Shown piece by piece: positions 1-10,301 of a stretch of DNA of 64,000 nucleotides (positions are counted from its first letter, which is position 1; every line of letters starts with the position of its first letter). The DNA lies in NCBI GenBank assembly GCA_034926675.1, contig JAYFQW010000026.1, positions 1 to 64,000 of the forward strand, given 5' to 3'. The translations under genes and the position numbers were made by a program. Source of the DNA: Clostridia bacterium. GTDB lineage: Bacteria; Bacillota; DTU025. Below the pieces are notes generated by a model. It saw only the letters and a program-made list of their open reading frames with translations, was not told the DNA's origin and made no database searches.

Positions 1-31
<31 letters not shown>

Positions 32-81
32 CGCCTGCACTTCATGTTGCCGGGCGACCCTCGCCCGCGACCATGCCTTCG

Positions 82-110
82 TTGCGCCGAAAATGGCATT
101 GTAGTATAAT
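82..110 (+). promoter_or_regulatory. Sigma-A promoter of the V-type ATPase operon
   Basis: A -35 hexamer TTGCGC (82-87) and a perfect -10 TATAAT (105-110) are separated by 17 bases. It lies about 60 bases upstream of the first ATPase gene, which fits a promoter for the whole nine-gene operon. A bacterial housekeeping promoter is inferred from sequence only. Confidence 0.75.
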
Positions 111-172
111 GCCGTGTAGATTGTATACAAGATTCACCTTTGGCCGGATGCCCGATTGGGGGTGATGTGGCA

Positions 173-499
173 TTGAGCATCGACGCGATCAGTCAGGTCC
201 GAGCAGCGGAGCGCGAGGCTGAGGAGATCGTTCGGGAAGCATCGGAACAGGCGCGAGCCAAGGTCGCTCTGGCGGAGAACTCTGGGCGCAGGGCTCTTTC
301 GGAGGCTGAGCAAACTGCCGCGGTTGAGGCCGCCAAGGTGGCGGAGGCATCCCGGAAGGAGATCGCGCGGAAGGCGGAAGAGACGCGCAAGGCTGTAGCG
401 GCGCGAGAGAAGCAAGTCAAAGACACTGCGAAGGTCAAGTGGGGCATGGCGCTGACGCTCGCGGTTGAGAAGGCAGTGAAATCCGTTGGCAATCTCTGA
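173..499 (+). CDS. atpH: V/A-type ATPase subunit H (peripheral stalk, NtpG/AhaH-like)
   Basis: This 108-residue protein is almost entirely alpha-helical and charged, with the heptad-like Glu/Ala/Arg-rich pattern of peripheral-stalk subunit H, which pairs with subunit E to brace the catalytic head of A/V-type ATPases. The start is taken as TTG at 173, giving MSIDAISQVRAAEREAEEI, because a GGTGA-type ribosome site at 158-165 sits 7 bases upstream; an upstream TTG at 140 lacks a site. It is the first gene of the ATPase operon and overlaps the start of subunit I by 14 bases. Identity rests on length, composition and position, since such coiled-coil subunits are poorly conserved. Confidence 0.8.
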   Translation: MSIDAISQVRAAEREAEEIVREASEQARAKVALAENSGRRALSEAEQTAAVEAAKVAEASRKEIARKAEETRKAVAAREKQVKDTAKVKWGMALTLAVEKAVKSVGNL

Positions 500-2477
500 G
501 ATGAGAAGGGTGTCAGTTATTGGGCACGAATCCCGCATCGACGAGGTCGTCCGCGTGCTTCAGCACCTTGGCGCTGTGGAAGTGAGCGAGTACGGCGAGG
601 GCCTCGCGAGCGAGGAGAAGCCCACCATCACGTGTCCATATGATCCAACCGAACGCCTTTCGGAGCTGGACAGCATTCTCGCTGACCTCAAGTACACCAT
701 CGATATGATGGGGAAGCACCGACGCATCACAAAGTCGATTCTCGAGAACTTCACGGGTTATCGACTGTATATGACCGAGAGCGAGTGGAAGGCACAGATC
801 AGCGACGGGGCAGACAACGTGCGCCGGCTCTGCGGCAGGGCCCGTGAGATCGAAGAGTCAATGGCGGATCTTTCTGCTCGCCGCACTCGAATTGCCTCCT
901 CGATTGAGTTCCTAGAGCCATGGGAGGGCTTCAAGGGCGACTCCACGCAGCTCGGTCCCGGTCCTTTCGTCACTATCTCCTTGGGAACCGCTGACTCGAA
1001 GGGCATCGATTCTCGGATGGAAGCAGCGGCATCATCAGTCCCTGGCATTGCATGGGGCGCCGTCGCTGCAGAGCCCGCCCGGGCATACATGCTGGTCGCC
1101 TACCCTACCTCTGTGTCTGAGGAGGCGGCACGAGCTCTATCGGAGGCTGGATTCGCCAGAGTGAGCCTTGACCAGTGCTCCGGGAGCCCGGGTGACGAGA
1201 TCAGGCGGCTTAGAGAGGAACTCGACGGTATCTCGAAGGCAAGCGATAACCTGGAGCGGGAGATCGACTCGTTAGTGGAGGAGAGGCCGCGCGCCTTCGC
1301 CCTCTACGACCACTTCTCCCTGGATCGGGCTCGTTACTACATCACGACCAAATTCGGCGGGACTGCCCGCACCTTCCTTGTGGAGGGATGGGTGCAGCAG
1401 AAGGACATGGGCCGCTTCCGTGCAGCTATTCTGCAGATCGCCGATGATATCGTGGTTCAGGACAGGCCGCCTCTAGAGGACGAGATCCCTCCAGTGGAGC
1501 TCATTAATGGGAAACTCGCACAGCCATTCGAGGTGATCACGAAGACAATGGGCTACCCAGCGCCAGGGTCCATCGACCCGACCCCGTTCCTTGCCCCTTT
1601 CTTCCTCGTGTTCTTCGGGCTGTGCATGACTGATGCCGTGTACGGACTCATCATCGCGGGAGTCGCGCTTCTGCTCATGCGCAAGATGAAAGGAAGAGGA
1701 ACGCAATTCCTCAACCTGATACTAGCGTGCGGGCTCGCTACCGTCGTAGTGGGCGCGCTGCTCGGAGGCTGGCTCGGCGACCTGCCCACCAGGCTGTTTG
1801 GATGGCGTACAGCCATTCTGTTCGACCCGATGCAGTCTCCCACCACATTCCTGATCCTGTCGTTCGGGTTGGGCATAGTGCACATCTTCACCGGGCTTGG
1901 CATCAAGGCCTACGACAACGTCCGCAAGGGGCGCTGGCTGTCGGCCATATACGACCAGGGGTTCTGGGTGCTGTTCCTCGTTGGAATAGGGCTCACTCTG
2001 GGCGGCGGTTCTCTGGGCCCCGGGTTCTCCAGTGTGGCTGAAAACGCCAAGTATGCTGCCTTGGGCGGTGCGGCGGGGCTCGTGGCCACTCAAGGGAGGC
2101 ATCACAAGAATCCACTTCAGCGGCTCGGAGGCGGAGTTCTATCGCTGTACGCGACAACTGGCTATATGAGCGACATTATATCCTACGCCAGGCTATTCGG
2201 CCTTGGGTTCACCAGCACAGTGCTGGCGTCGGTAATGAATGACCTGATGCTGAGGCCTGCGGGCATTCCCATAATTGGGCCGGTGATCGCAGTCATAGGG
2301 CTCGCATTCGGCCATGTGTTCAACATCCTGATCAACATCATCGGGGCGTATGTCCACTCAAGTCGTCTCCAATACGTTGAGTTCTTCGGCAAGTTCTTCG
2401 AGGCGGGCGGCCGGCGTTTCATGCCATTCGGCGCCGCTACCAAGTACGTGGATGTGGAAACCACGAAGGGGGTATAG
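486..2477 (+). CDS. atpI: V-type ATPase subunit I (membrane stator, a-subunit)
   Basis: A 663-residue protein with a soluble N-terminal half (about residues 1-330) that links the peripheral stalks, and a C-terminal membrane half with about seven hydrophobic segments carrying the ion half-channels. The second half contains the typical segment around FFGLCMTDAVYG and a later SYARLFGLG segment with the Arg expected to face the rotor Glu. The start at TTG 486 gives MAISEMRRVSVIG, matching the conserved N-terminus of the family; ATG 501 is an alternative. It overlaps subunit H and lies 3 bases before subunit K, so translation is probably coupled. Confidence 0.93.
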   Translation: MAISEMRRVSVIGHESRIDEVVRVLQHLGAVEVSEYGEGLASEEKPTITCPYDPTERLSELDSILADLKYTIDMMGKHRRITKSILENFTGYRLYMTESEWKAQISDGADNVRRLCGRAREIEESMADLSARRTRIASSIEFLEPWEGFKGDSTQLGPGPFVTISLGTADSKGIDSRMEAAASSVPGIAWGAVAAEPARAYMLVAYPTSVSEEAARALSEAGFARVSLDQCSGSPGDEIRRLREELDGISKASDNLEREIDSLVEERPRAFALYDHFSLDRARYYITTKFGGTARTFLVEGWVQQKDMGRFRAAILQIADDIVVQDRPPLEDEIPPVELINGKLAQPFEVITKTMGYPAPGSIDPTPFLAPFFLVFFGLCMTDAVYGLIIAGVALLLMRKMKGRGTQFLNLILACGLATVVVGALLGGWLGDLPTRLFGWRTAILFDPMQSPTTFLILSFGLGIVHIFTGLGIKAYDNVRKGRWLSAIYDQGFWVLFLVGIGLTLGGGSLGPGFSSVAENAKYAALGGAAGLVATQGRHHKNPLQRLGGGVLSLYATTGYMSDIISYARLFGLGFTSTVLASVMNDLMLRPAGIPIIGPVIAVIGLAFGHVFNILINIIGAYVHSSRLQYVEFFGKFFEAGGRRFMPFGAATKYVDVETTKGV

Positions 2478-2480
2478 CAC

Positions 2481-2960
2481 ATGGAGTACACACTTGGGCT
2501 AATTCTGGCGTTCATCGGGGTAGGTCTCGCGGTTATCCCTGCTGGCATCGGTTCGTCCTCGGGAGTCGGCCTTGTGGGCCGCATGGGCGCGGGCGTTATC
2601 ACCGAAGACCCCGACAAGTTCGGACCGATTCTGCTGCTCCAGGCGATTCCAGGCACGCAGGGCGTATACGGGTTCCTCACGGGCCTGATGATCATGGTTC
2701 GCATAGGCGCGCTTGGCGGTGGGCTGAAGGCTCTCACTGTGAACCAGGGATTGCTGTTCCTACTTGCCGCTATCCCAGTTGGCGTCGTCTGCTGGGTGTC
2801 CGCGACATTCCAGGGCCAGGTGGCCGCGGCTGGCGTGTCTGTCGTGGCGAAGAGGCCTGAGGAAATGGGCAAGTCAGTTATTCTAGCCGCAATGGTGGAG
2901 ACCTACGCGGTTCTCTCGCTCCTTGCAAGCCTCTTGCTCGTCTTCTCCATCCAGGTTTGA
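2481..2960 (+). CDS. atpK: V-type ATPase subunit K (rotor proteolipid, Na+-type ligands)
   Basis: This 159-residue protein has four hydrophobic helices (a duplicated hairpin) and forms the membrane rotor ring. The conserved IPGTQGVYGF motif (about residues 56-65), a Gln at 111 in FQGQVAAAG, and the carboxylate E140 in MVETYAVL are all visible. In the Enterococcus hirae Na+ V-ATPase the Na+ ligands are a Thr-Gln pair in the same PGTQG motif, a Gln in the corresponding third helix, and the Glu of the fourth helix; all have counterparts here. Na+ coupling is therefore likely, although this is inference from ligands. It lies 3 bases after subunit I. Confidence 0.93.
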   Translation: MEYTLGLILAFIGVGLAVIPAGIGSSSGVGLVGRMGAGVITEDPDKFGPILLLQAIPGTQGVYGFLTGLMIMVRIGALGGGLKALTVNQGLLFLLAAIPVGVVCWVSATFQGQVAAAGVSVVAKRPEEMGKSVILAAMVETYAVLSLLASLLLVFSIQV

Positions 2961-2982
2961 TCGGCTGGGAGTGTGTGATGAT

Positions 2983-3585
2983 ATGGAGAACCTTGAGAGG
3001 CTGAAGGAACGGATTACCGGGGAAGCACGGGAGCAGGCCGAGAAGATCCAGGCTGATGGGGCGTCACAGGCTGCCAGAATCGCTGCTGAAGCGAAGAGCA
3101 GGGCAGACCAGTTGTACGCCCGAGCCCTGGAGAACGCCAGGAAGGCCGCAGCCGAGGAAGAGAGGCGGGCTGAGATTGCCCGCTCGCTCGATGAGCGGAA
3201 TGCGATATTGCGTGCCAAAGGCGAGATGGTCGACGCGCTGCTGGCGGAGGTCCCCGGCAGGATCCATGCCCTCCCAGATCCGGATTACCTGGCCCTTATA
3301 AAGACCATGATGGTGAGGCTCGCGCCTGAAGGCGACGTTGAAGTGGTGGTTGCGACAGCCGACCGCTCCAGGATAACACCTGAACTCCTGAAGCAGGTGG
3401 GAGCTGAACTCGCAGCCAGGGGACGCAAGACCTCGCTCAGGCTATCCTCCAAAACGGAGGACATTTCCGGCGGATTCCTGCTCAAAGGCGCCGCCGTCGA
3501 GGTGGATTGCTCCCTTGACTCACTGCTGGCCTCATGCCAGGATGACCTCGCTCCGCTGGTCGCGGGGACTCTGTTCGGGAGGTAA
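2983..3585 (+). CDS. atpE: V-type ATPase subunit E (peripheral stalk)
   Basis: A 200-residue protein with a charged helical N-terminal half (about residues 1-90, rich in Glu/Arg/Ala) and a globular C-terminal half, the layout of subunit E, which with subunit H forms the peripheral stalk and binds the head through its C-terminal domain. ATG 2983 (MENLERLKERI) is chosen because the preceding in-frame codons do not resemble the family; a GGGAG site is 11 bases upstream. The gene follows subunit K by 22 bases and precedes subunit C by 5 bases. Confidence 0.88.
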   Translation: MENLERLKERITGEAREQAEKIQADGASQAARIAAEAKSRADQLYARALENARKAAAEEERRAEIARSLDERNAILRAKGEMVDALLAEVPGRIHALPDPDYLALIKTMMVRLAPEGDVEVVVATADRSRITPELLKQVGAELAARGRKTSLRLSSKTEDISGGFLLKGAAVEVDCSLDSLLASCQDDLAPLVAGTLFGR

Positions 3586-3590
3586 GGACT

Positions 3591-4742
3591 TTGGGCTTCG
3601 ACGGAAGGTTCGCGTACGCCGTCGGCAGAATCCGGGCCCTGGAGAACCGGATGATCGACCAGGCCCGGTTCAATCGGCTGATCGACTCCGAAAGCCCCGA
3701 AGAGCTTGCCCGCATACTCGGAGAGACCGAGTACGGCCAGGCGAGCGATGTGGGTCCGGGGCGCTTCGAGGAGATAATAGATGCCGAGCTGGTGCGCGTT
3801 CATGACTTGGTAGCAGGCATGTCGCCTGACCCCTTGCTCACGGGTGTTTTTCGAGCAAGGCACGATTTCCACAATGTGAAGGTGTACCTAAAGGCGCGCC
3901 TCGCGGCGCGTGATAGGGGCATAGCTGCGGAGGTAAGCTCGGCTGCTGCATCCCTTGGCTGGTTCTCTCCGGACCAGGTCGGCATCATTGTCGATCAGGT
4001 GATAGGCCGGGCAGATGAACTGCAGGAAGGCCATGGCGCGCTATTGGGCGGGGACGCTCCCGCTCGCGGAGTAGGACCTCAGCTTGGGTCTGAGCGTGGT
4101 GCTGCCCTCATAGGAAACGAGCGCGCAACGGCGGGAACGGCGCAGCTTTGGGCTGCCCTTGAAGGCTCAGCCGCCATTGCTCTATCTGCCTATAATGAGC
4201 ACGGCGGCGATCCTCAGCAGATCGACATGGCTTCCGACCGTGAATCGTTCAACTACTTCTACACCGTGGCAAAGTCTCGCAATGCCGCATTCCTTGAGAG
4301 TCTGATCGCCGAGATGGCGGACCTCACGAACATACTCATATCAGTGCGGCTCAGGGCAATTGGCAAGACGGCGGAGTTCGCAGCCAACGCGTTTGTGCCC
4401 CACGGCTCATTGAGTGTGGAGTGGCTGGCGTCAGCGTATGCCGAGCCGGATGAGAAGTTCGCCATTGCCTTCAGGGCAACTCCGTACGAGAGGCTAGTTG
4501 ATGAGGGCCTCGGCCAGTGGCGCGCAGGCGGATCCCTCGCGCCGTTTGAGAACCTCGTCGATTCCCACTTAGCGGCAGTGGCAGCGCGCTCGGGAGGAGT
4601 GCCAATCGGCTATGAGGTCGTGCTTGGCTATCTGCTGGCTCGTGAGGCGGAAGCCGACACACTGCGGCGCATATTCGTTGGGAAGATGAACAGGATTCCC
4701 GCAAGTGTGATCCGTGAGAGGCTGTGTGGTGCTCATGCATAA
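3591..4742 (+). CDS. atpC: V-type ATPase subunit C (central stalk socket)
   Basis: The 383-residue product matches subunit C (d-subunit of eukaryotic V-ATPase), a helical funnel that connects the rotor ring to the central stalk. The N-terminus GFDGRFAYAVGRIRALE is the recognisable family start. Length is slightly above the usual ~350. The TTG start at 3591 has a strong GGGAGGT site ending about 8 bases upstream and sits just 5 bases after the stop of subunit E. Its 3' end overlaps the start of subunit F by 8 bases, indicating translational coupling. Confidence 0.9.
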   Translation: MGFDGRFAYAVGRIRALENRMIDQARFNRLIDSESPEELARILGETEYGQASDVGPGRFEEIIDAELVRVHDLVAGMSPDPLLTGVFRARHDFHNVKVYLKARLAARDRGIAAEVSSAAASLGWFSPDQVGIIVDQVIGRADELQEGHGALLGGDAPARGVGPQLGSERGAALIGNERATAGTAQLWAALEGSAAIALSAYNEHGGDPQQIDMASDRESFNYFYTVAKSRNAAFLESLIAEMADLTNILISVRLRAIGKTAEFAANAFVPHGSLSVEWLASAYAEPDEKFAIAFRATPYERLVDEGLGQWRAGGSLAPFENLVDSHLAAVAARSGGVPIGYEVVLGYLLAREAEADTLRRIFVGKMNRIPASVIRERLCGAHA

Positions 4743-5064
4743 GATCGCCGTGATAGGGGACGAAGATTCCGTCCTGGGATTCCGCGCCCTTGGGGTCTCG
4801 GTGTTCCCAGTGAAAGACAGCACAGAAGCGGAGGCCGCGCTCCGCTCCGCGGCGCGTGAGGGCTTTGCCGTGATATACATTACCGAAGGCCATGCGAGCA
4901 GCATCATTGACGTGATAACTGAGTACAGCCGCAAACCGCTTCCGGTCGTTCTCACAATCCCCGATCAGGGCGGGAACAAAGGGGCGGCTCTTGAGAAACT
5001 CAGGCGGACGGTGGAGAAAGCGCTCGGCGCCGACATCCTGTTCGGGAAAGAAGGGAATGCCTGA
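4735..5064 (+). CDS. atpF: V-type ATPase subunit F (central stalk)
   Basis: A 109-residue protein beginning [20 protein letters not shown], the signature of subunit F (NtpG-type central stalk subunit with a Rossmann-like fold) that attaches to subunit D and modulates ATPase activity. The ATG at 4735 overlaps the end of subunit C; GTG codons at 4726 and 4729 are possible alternatives and better spaced from an AGAGG site. The next gene, catalytic subunit A, begins 1 base after the stop. Confidence 0.9.
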   Translation: MHKIAVIGDEDSVLGFRALGVSVFPVKDSTEAEAALRSAAREGFAVIYITEGHASSIIDVITEYSRKPLPVVLTIPDQGGNKGAALEKLRRTVEKALGADILFGKEGNA

Positions 5065-5065
5065 C

Positions 5066-6850
5066 ATGGACTCCAGTAGGAACGCAGGAAAGATCATCAA
5101 GGTTTCGGGGCCTCTGGTCGTCGCCGATGGGATGGCTGGGGCCAAGATGTACGATGTCGTGCGAGTCTCCGAGAAGCGCTTGATCGGTGAGATCATCGAG
5201 ATGCGAGGGGACCGCGCATCCATACAGGTCTATGAGGAGACTGCTGGCCTCGGGCCGGGAGAGCCGGTGTTCACCACTGGCGAACCTCTCTCTGTGGAGC
5301 TGGGCCCCGGGCTGATCACCTCCATCTACGATGGAATTCAGCGACCGCTTGATAGGATCAGAGAGGCCTCGGGCGACCGCATCACTCGCGGAGTCGAGGC
5401 TCCCGGGCTGGATCGCCAGCGAAAGTGGGAGTTTGTGCCAAGAGTGAAGGTCGGCGATGAGGTGGTTCCCGGCGATATCCTCGGCGTTGTGCAGGAGACT
5501 CCAGTTGTTGAGCACAGGGTCATGGCGCCTCTGGGAGTGTCGGGAAGAATTGAGTCAATCCACAAGGGGAGTGCGACCGTCACCGATGTGGTTGCCAGGG
5601 TCAAGACTGGCGACGCGCTTCACGATATCACGATGATGCAGAAGTGGCCGGTGAGGCGTGGCCGTCCTGTGGTGGAGAAGCTAACACCTGAAGAGCCCCT
5701 TATCACGGGACAGAGGGTCATCGACACATTCTTCCCGGTCGCAAAGGGCGGCACTGCATGCATACCTGGGCCTTTCGGCTCAGGCAAGACGGTCATACAG
5801 CACCAGCTTGCCAAGTGGGCGGATGCCGACATCATCGTGTACGTTGGATGCGGCGAACGCGGCAACGAGATGACCGACGTTCTCATGGAGTTTCCCGAAC
5901 TGATCGACCCGAAGAGCGGCGAACCGCTTATGAAGAGGACGGTGCTGATCGCTAATACGTCAGACATGCCTGTGGCGGCCCGCGAGTCCTCGGTTTACAC
6001 GGGAATCACGATCGCCGAGTACTTCCGGGACATGGGCTACAGCGTTGCCCTGATGGCCGACTCTACATCTCGATGGGCGGAGGCGCTTCGCGAGATGTCC
6101 GGACGCCTTGAGGAGATGCCCGGTGAAGAGGGATACCCAGCGTACCTAGGGTCCAGGGCCGCCGAGTTCTATGAGAGGTCAGGCCGGGTTGTGTGTATGG
6201 GTTCCGACAAGCGGCAGGGCTCGCTCACCGTCGTAGGCGCAGTTTCGCCGCCAGGCGGCGACCTGTCCGAACCTGTCACTCAGAACACGCTCAGGGTTGT
6301 GAAGGTGTTCTGGTCCCTCGATGCCAACCTGGCATATAGCCGGCACTTCCCCGCGATTGATTGGCTCACAAGCTACTCTCTGTATCTCGACAGAATCGAT
6401 CAGAACTTGCGCGCGAGGCTCGGAGGCGAGTTCATGGAGATGCGGACTGAGGCCATGAAGATCCTGCAGGAGGAGTCGGAGCTGGGAGAGATCGTTAGGC
6501 TCGTGGGTGTCGATGCACTCTCAGTCCGCGACAGAATCACAATGGAGACTGCCCGGAGCATCCGCGAGGATTTCCTGCACCAGAATGCATTCGACGAGGT
6601 CGACACATACACGTCCCTGGAGAAGCAGGGGGCGATGATTCGTGTGATCCTCGCTTTTGATCACGCGTCCCGCAGGGCCGTGGAGGCCGGCGCTTCCCTT
6701 GATGACCTCCTGAAGCTTCCGATACGCAGCAGGGTGGGCCGCATGAAGTATGTCGAGGAGAGCAAGCTCGGCGAGATCCAGGCAATGGTCGAAGAGATCA
6801 GGAGTCAGGTAGGCGCCGTGTCCGATCACGGAGGTGAGGGCGTTGCTTAA
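5066..6850 (+). CDS. atpA: V-type ATPase catalytic subunit A
   Basis: The 594-residue catalytic subunit hydrolyses or synthesises ATP in the A3B3 head. The Walker A loop [11 protein letters not shown] is clear (encoded near 5766), followed by the GERGNEM motif and a Walker B region ending in [18 protein letters not shown]. The N-terminal domain [16 protein letters not shown] and the V/A-type-specific insert (non-homologous region) before the P-loop are both present. Start ATG 5066 lies 10 bases after an AAGGG site and 1 base after the subunit F stop; in-frame ATG 5057 is an alternative. Full length, no disruption seen. Confidence 0.96.
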   Translation: MDSSRNAGKIIKVSGPLVVADGMAGAKMYDVVRVSEKRLIGEIIEMRGDRASIQVYEETAGLGPGEPVFTTGEPLSVELGPGLITSIYDGIQRPLDRIREASGDRITRGVEAPGLDRQRKWEFVPRVKVGDEVVPGDILGVVQETPVVEHRVMAPLGVSGRIESIHKGSATVTDVVARVKTGDALHDITMMQKWPVRRGRPVVEKLTPEEPLITGQRVIDTFFPVAKGGTACIPGPFGSGKTVIQHQLAKWADADIIVYVGCGERGNEMTDVLMEFPELIDPKSGEPLMKRTVLIANTSDMPVAARESSVYTGITIAEYFRDMGYSVALMADSTSRWAEALREMSGRLEEMPGEEGYPAYLGSRAAEFYERSGRVVCMGSDKRQGSLTVVGAVSPPGGDLSEPVTQNTLRVVKVFWSLDANLAYSRHFPAIDWLTSYSLYLDRIDQNLRARLGGEFMEMRTEAMKILQEESELGEIVRLVGVDALSVRDRITMETARSIREDFLHQNAFDEVDTYTSLEKQGAMIRVILAFDHASRRAVEAGASLDDLLKLPIRSRVGRMKYVEESKLGEIQAMVEEIRSQVGAVSDHGGEGVA

Positions 6851-8246
6851 GGAGTACCTAACCATCAGGGAAGTCGCGGGTCCGCTCATGCTCGTTGATC
6901 AGGTGCAGGACGTAAAATACGGCGAGCTGGTTGAGATCCTCATGCCCGCAGGCGAGATCAGGCGCGGCCGCGTTCTGGAGGCGTCGGGCTCTAACGCCTT
7001 GGTGCAGCTGTTCGAGGGTTCCGCCGGGCTTGACATTCAGTCAGCCAGAGTGCGATTCCTCGGCCACGGCATCGAGCTTGGTGTCTCCATGGAGATGCTG
7101 GGGCGCGTCTTCGACGGCCTGGGTCGCCCGCGCGACAACGGCCCGAAGATAATACCAGAGGCCAGGCTCGATACTAACGGGAGCCCGATCAACCCGTACG
7201 CCCGCGACTACCCATCGGAGTTCATACAGACAGGCATATCCGCTATCGACGGCCTGAATACTCTGGTCCGTGGGCAGAAACTCCCGATATTCTCTGCATC
7301 AGGCCTTCCACACTCGCGGATCGCGGCGCAGATAGCGAGGCAAGCGAAGGTGCTAGGCACTCAGGAGCAGTTCGCCGTGGTGTTCGGCGCAATGGGCATC
7401 ACCTTTGAAGAGGCGGACTACTTCATTTCCGACTTCAAGAGGACAGGCGCCATCGAGCGCGCTGTGCTCTTCATGAACCTTGCCAACGACCCCGCCATCG
7501 AGCGAATCGCCACTCCGAGGATGGCGCTCACGGCGGCGGAGTATCTGGCATACGAGAAGGGAATGCACGTCCTGGTCATCCTCACCGACATGACCAACTA
7601 CTGCGAGGCTCTTCGCGAGGTGTCGGCTGCGCGCAAGGAGGTCCCTGGGCGCCGTGGTTACCCGGGCTACCTCTACACCGACCTCGCCACCATATACGAG
7701 CGTGCCGGAAGGATCAAGGGCAAGAAGGGGTCAATCACGCAGATCCCAATTCTCACAATGCCAGAGGATGACAAGACTCACCCGATCCCGGACCTTACCG
7801 GCTACATCACTGAGGGACAGATCATGGTAAGCCGCGAGCTGCACCGCAAGGGCATATATCCTCCAATAGATGTGTTGCCGTCTCTCTCGCGTCTGAAAGA
7901 CAAGGGAATCGGCGTCGGGAAGACTCGCGAGGATCATGCACCTACCATGAACCAGCTGTATGCTGCGTATGCTCGGGGTAAGGAAGCGCAGGAACTGGCG
8001 GTCATCCTTGGCGAGGCGGCGCTGTCGACGGTGGATAAGATCTTCTCGAAGTTCGCGGCCGAGTTCGAGCGACGCTACGTCGGGCAGGGAGAGAACGAGG
8101 ATCGGACTATTCTGCAGACGTTGAACATCGGCTGGGATCTGCTGTCAATGCTCCCAGTCGACGAGCTGACGCGCGTGAGGGAGTCCCTCATAGAGAAGTA
8201 TATGCCGAAGAAAAGCACAGACGACGCTGATTCGGTAGGGGAGTGA
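6843..8246 (+). CDS. atpB: V-type ATPase regulatory subunit B
   Basis: A 467-residue non-catalytic head subunit that alternates with subunit A. TTG 6843 ([18 protein letters not shown]) is preferred because a perfect GGAGGTGA site (6830-6837) lies 5 bases upstream and the N-terminus matches the family; a GTG at 6834 falls inside that site. Conserved segments include [16 protein letters not shown] in place of a P-loop, [15 protein letters not shown], and [13 protein letters not shown], which contains the Arg finger. The gene overlaps subunit A by 8 bases. Confidence 0.96.
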   Translation: MLKEYLTIREVAGPLMLVDQVQDVKYGELVEILMPAGEIRRGRVLEASGSNALVQLFEGSAGLDIQSARVRFLGHGIELGVSMEMLGRVFDGLGRPRDNGPKIIPEARLDTNGSPINPYARDYPSEFIQTGISAIDGLNTLVRGQKLPIFSASGLPHSRIAAQIARQAKVLGTQEQFAVVFGAMGITFEEADYFISDFKRTGAIERAVLFMNLANDPAIERIATPRMALTAAEYLAYEKGMHVLVILTDMTNYCEALREVSAARKEVPGRRGYPGYLYTDLATIYERAGRIKGKKGSITQIPILTMPEDDKTHPIPDLTGYITEGQIMVSRELHRKGIYPPIDVLPSLSRLKDKGIGVGKTREDHAPTMNQLYAAYARGKEAQELAVILGEAALSTVDKIFSKFAAEFERRYVGQGENEDRTILQTLNIGWDLLSMLPVDELTRVRESLIEKYMPKKSTDDADSVGE

Positions 8247-8255
8247 TCTGGCGCA

Positions 8256-8897
8256 ATGGAGGTCAGAGTCAGCCCGAACCGGATGCAGCTCCTCCGGCTG
8301 AAAAAGAGGCTAGTCGTGGCCGCTCGCGGCCACAAGCTCCTCAAGGACAAACTGGATGAGCTGATGAAGCACTTCCTTGAGCTGGTGCGAAGGGATAGGA
8401 AACTGAGGGAAGCGGTTGACCAGAAACTTGGAGACGCTTTCCGCGGTTTCCTTATTGCCCGCGGCGCGATGTCATCGAGCGCGGTGAACGCCGCCCTCAT
8501 GTATCCTAAGGAGATGGTAACCCTTCGGGCTTCGCAGAGGCATGTCCTGAACGTCGAGGTCCCTTGCTTTGAGTGGAGCTTTGCAGGGCAGGAGGATAGG
8601 ACGAACATCTACCCGTATGGCTTCGCCTACACGTCGCCGGAGCTGGACGCGGCCATCAGGCTGCTATCAGAGGCCATGCCGAGCCTCGTGGAACTGGCGG
8701 AAGTAGAGAAGTCGGTGGAACTGCTTGCCGACGAAATCGAGAAGACCAGGCGGCGCGTGAATGCCCTTGAGTATGTGCTCATTCCCCAGCTGGAGCAGTC
8801 GATTACGTACATCACGATGAAACTGGACGAGGCCGAGCGAGGGAACCTCACGCGGCTCATGAAGATCAAGGACATGGTCCGGGAGAGAAGCGTCTGA
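8256..8897 (+). CDS. atpD: V-type ATPase subunit D (central rotor shaft)
   Basis: The 213-residue product starts MEVRVSPNRMQLLRLKKRL, the typical start of subunit D, and is a long antiparallel coiled coil that rotates inside the A3B3 head (comparable to F-type gamma). The C-terminal helix containing RRVNALEYVLIPQLEQSI is also diagnostic. It is the last gene of the operon, 9 bases after subunit B, and is followed by an intrinsic terminator. Confidence 0.95.
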   Translation: MEVRVSPNRMQLLRLKKRLVVAARGHKLLKDKLDELMKHFLELVRRDRKLREAVDQKLGDAFRGFLIARGAMSSSAVNAALMYPKEMVTLRASQRHVLNVEVPCFEWSFAGQEDRTNIYPYGFAYTSPELDAAIRLLSEAMPSLVELAEVEKSVELLADEIEKTRRRVNALEYVLIPQLEQSITYITMKLDEAERGNLTRLMKIKDMVRERSV

Positions 8898-8959
8898 ACC
8901 GACAGCATGGTCCGGGCGCAACCCGACTGCACGACCGTAGGCAAGCTCATAGAGATACC

Positions 8960-9011
8960 GACCGTGGATCCTCAGCGGGATGCCCCCGCAAGATCCGCGG
9001 TCGGCCTTTTT
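8960..9011 (+). terminator. Intrinsic terminator of the V-ATPase operon
   Basis: The arms 8960-8970 and 8992-9002 pair over 11 bases with one G-T wobble, an inner GCGGG/CCCGC stem (8975-8979 with 8985-8989) closes the hairpin, and GGCC plus five T follow. It sits 62 bases after the subunit D stop. Confidence 0.88.
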
Positions 9012-9286
9012 CGGCCCCTGCGTCGATCGTGCGCGGCTGACGGCCAACGGAGTTTCGCGTATCCTCTTAGCGTCATCGCCAGGTGGGCAGGCCCGGCGCT
9101 GGGCTGGGAGGAGCAAGCCTCTCGGTCCGGGCTGAGAGGGGGCAGCCTAGGGTTCCCGCGAATACCTGAGCGTGTTTCCCACAATACGGCATCCCATTCG
9201 AAGGGCATCCCTCAAGTGCACCATGCCATCTTTCCCAGTTGGCGGCGCCCATCGGACGAAGCTTCGACGTCACTGCCTAACACATA
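9012..9286. other. Intergenic stretch without a recognisable gene
   Basis: Between the ATPase terminator and the first dispersed repeat I see no convincing coding sequence. The open frames here on both strands have no ribosome site and no family resemblance. No RNA gene or strong hairpin was recognised. Confidence 0.5.
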
Positions 9287-10222
9287 GCCCATCTTCGGCG
9301 CCCTTGACGGGATAGGGGCGGAAGTTCTTCCACTCGAACACGGAGTGACCAGGTTCCTCCCGGATTCGCGCGAGTCGCATACCCAACACGGTATCCAGGT
9401 GCAAGCTGGACGCGGAGCGGTCCGAAACCTTAACTCTGGAGAAGACCTCACGGAAACGCGCGCGGGCCGCCTCGGGCTTCCGGGGAGTGCTCAGGTTTGC
9501 GGCCGCCGTGTGGCTCGTCGTGATCGCCGCGGGCGTTGCTGCCAGGCCAGAGGCGTGTGCAGTGTTGCGCGCGGGCTGCAGCCGGGAGCTGCATATGGGG
9601 GGCTTCATGGCTGCGCGCCCGCGCTGCCTGACGAGGCGCGACCGGCGTGACCGAGCCCTGAGGCGATAATGTCGGCGAATCCAGCAGTGAGACGAGCTCA
9701 ATGTCGATGGAATCGACGTTGAAACGCGTGTAGTGTCGATAGATCCAGCATTGAGGCCCTCCGAACGTGCGTCCGGACGGGATCGGCGACAGGGAGCGTG
9801 AGGAGATGAGATCATGGCATAATGTGGCGCGGCTGACTTGCAGCCAGACGCGTTTTCAGGGATGGGCCGGGTGCGCGATGCAGTTCACGTGTACCTCGAC
9901 AGCGGGAGCCGGACTGTCAATGTCGACGAAATGGACACTGACCCCATGGTCAATGTCGAATTGAGTGGCATTTAGCTCGCGACGATGCCGGTTTGGTCGG
10001 CATTGACCGCCTGCGAGAAGACGTTGAGTTCGATGTGGTGAACGATGAGCCGGTGCATGTGGCTGATGGCGCTCGGACTCTTTCGGAATCAGAGCTGTTC
10101 CGGGATAAGATGTTCCGCGCCCTGGGAGTGTCGCCGTCCGTCTATGTTGCGGCCCCACGGAACGTTCGTTTTCCTTGAAAACCGAGCGGTTGAACGCCCA
10201 AGGGTGCTGAATATGGGGCATA
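9287..10222 (-). repeat. Dispersed repeat, copy A (~0.94 kb)
   Basis: This segment is repeated, in inverted orientation, at 44105-45090. Shared blocks, in order: the GCCCATCTTCGGCGCC edge (9287), a block that reads on the minus strand as SVFEWKNFRP-VKGAEDG, a GC-rich segment, three iterated half-palindromes (9668-9691, 9699-9720, 9731-9755), a CATGGCATAATGTGGCGCGG block, a second cluster of iterated AATGTCGA/GGACACTGACCCCATGG sites (about 9918-10010), and the CGCCCAAGGGTGCTGAATATGGG edge near 10222. No intact gene is visible inside. The iterated terminal-type repeats recall the ends of IS21-family elements, so this may be a non-autonomous element that lost its transposase genes; that is inference. 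Confidence 0.8.
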
Positions 10223-10301
10223 GGCAAGCGCTGACGCTGGAGGCAAGCGCCGATCGTAGCAAATGTGCGAGTGTGATTTCCGCGGGGCATTGCAGCCCAG
10301 T

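Noticed and set aside
9345-9650. Plus-strand frame inside repeat copy A as a gene
   Set aside because: It lies in a repeat whose copy C does not keep the frame; no ribosome site.
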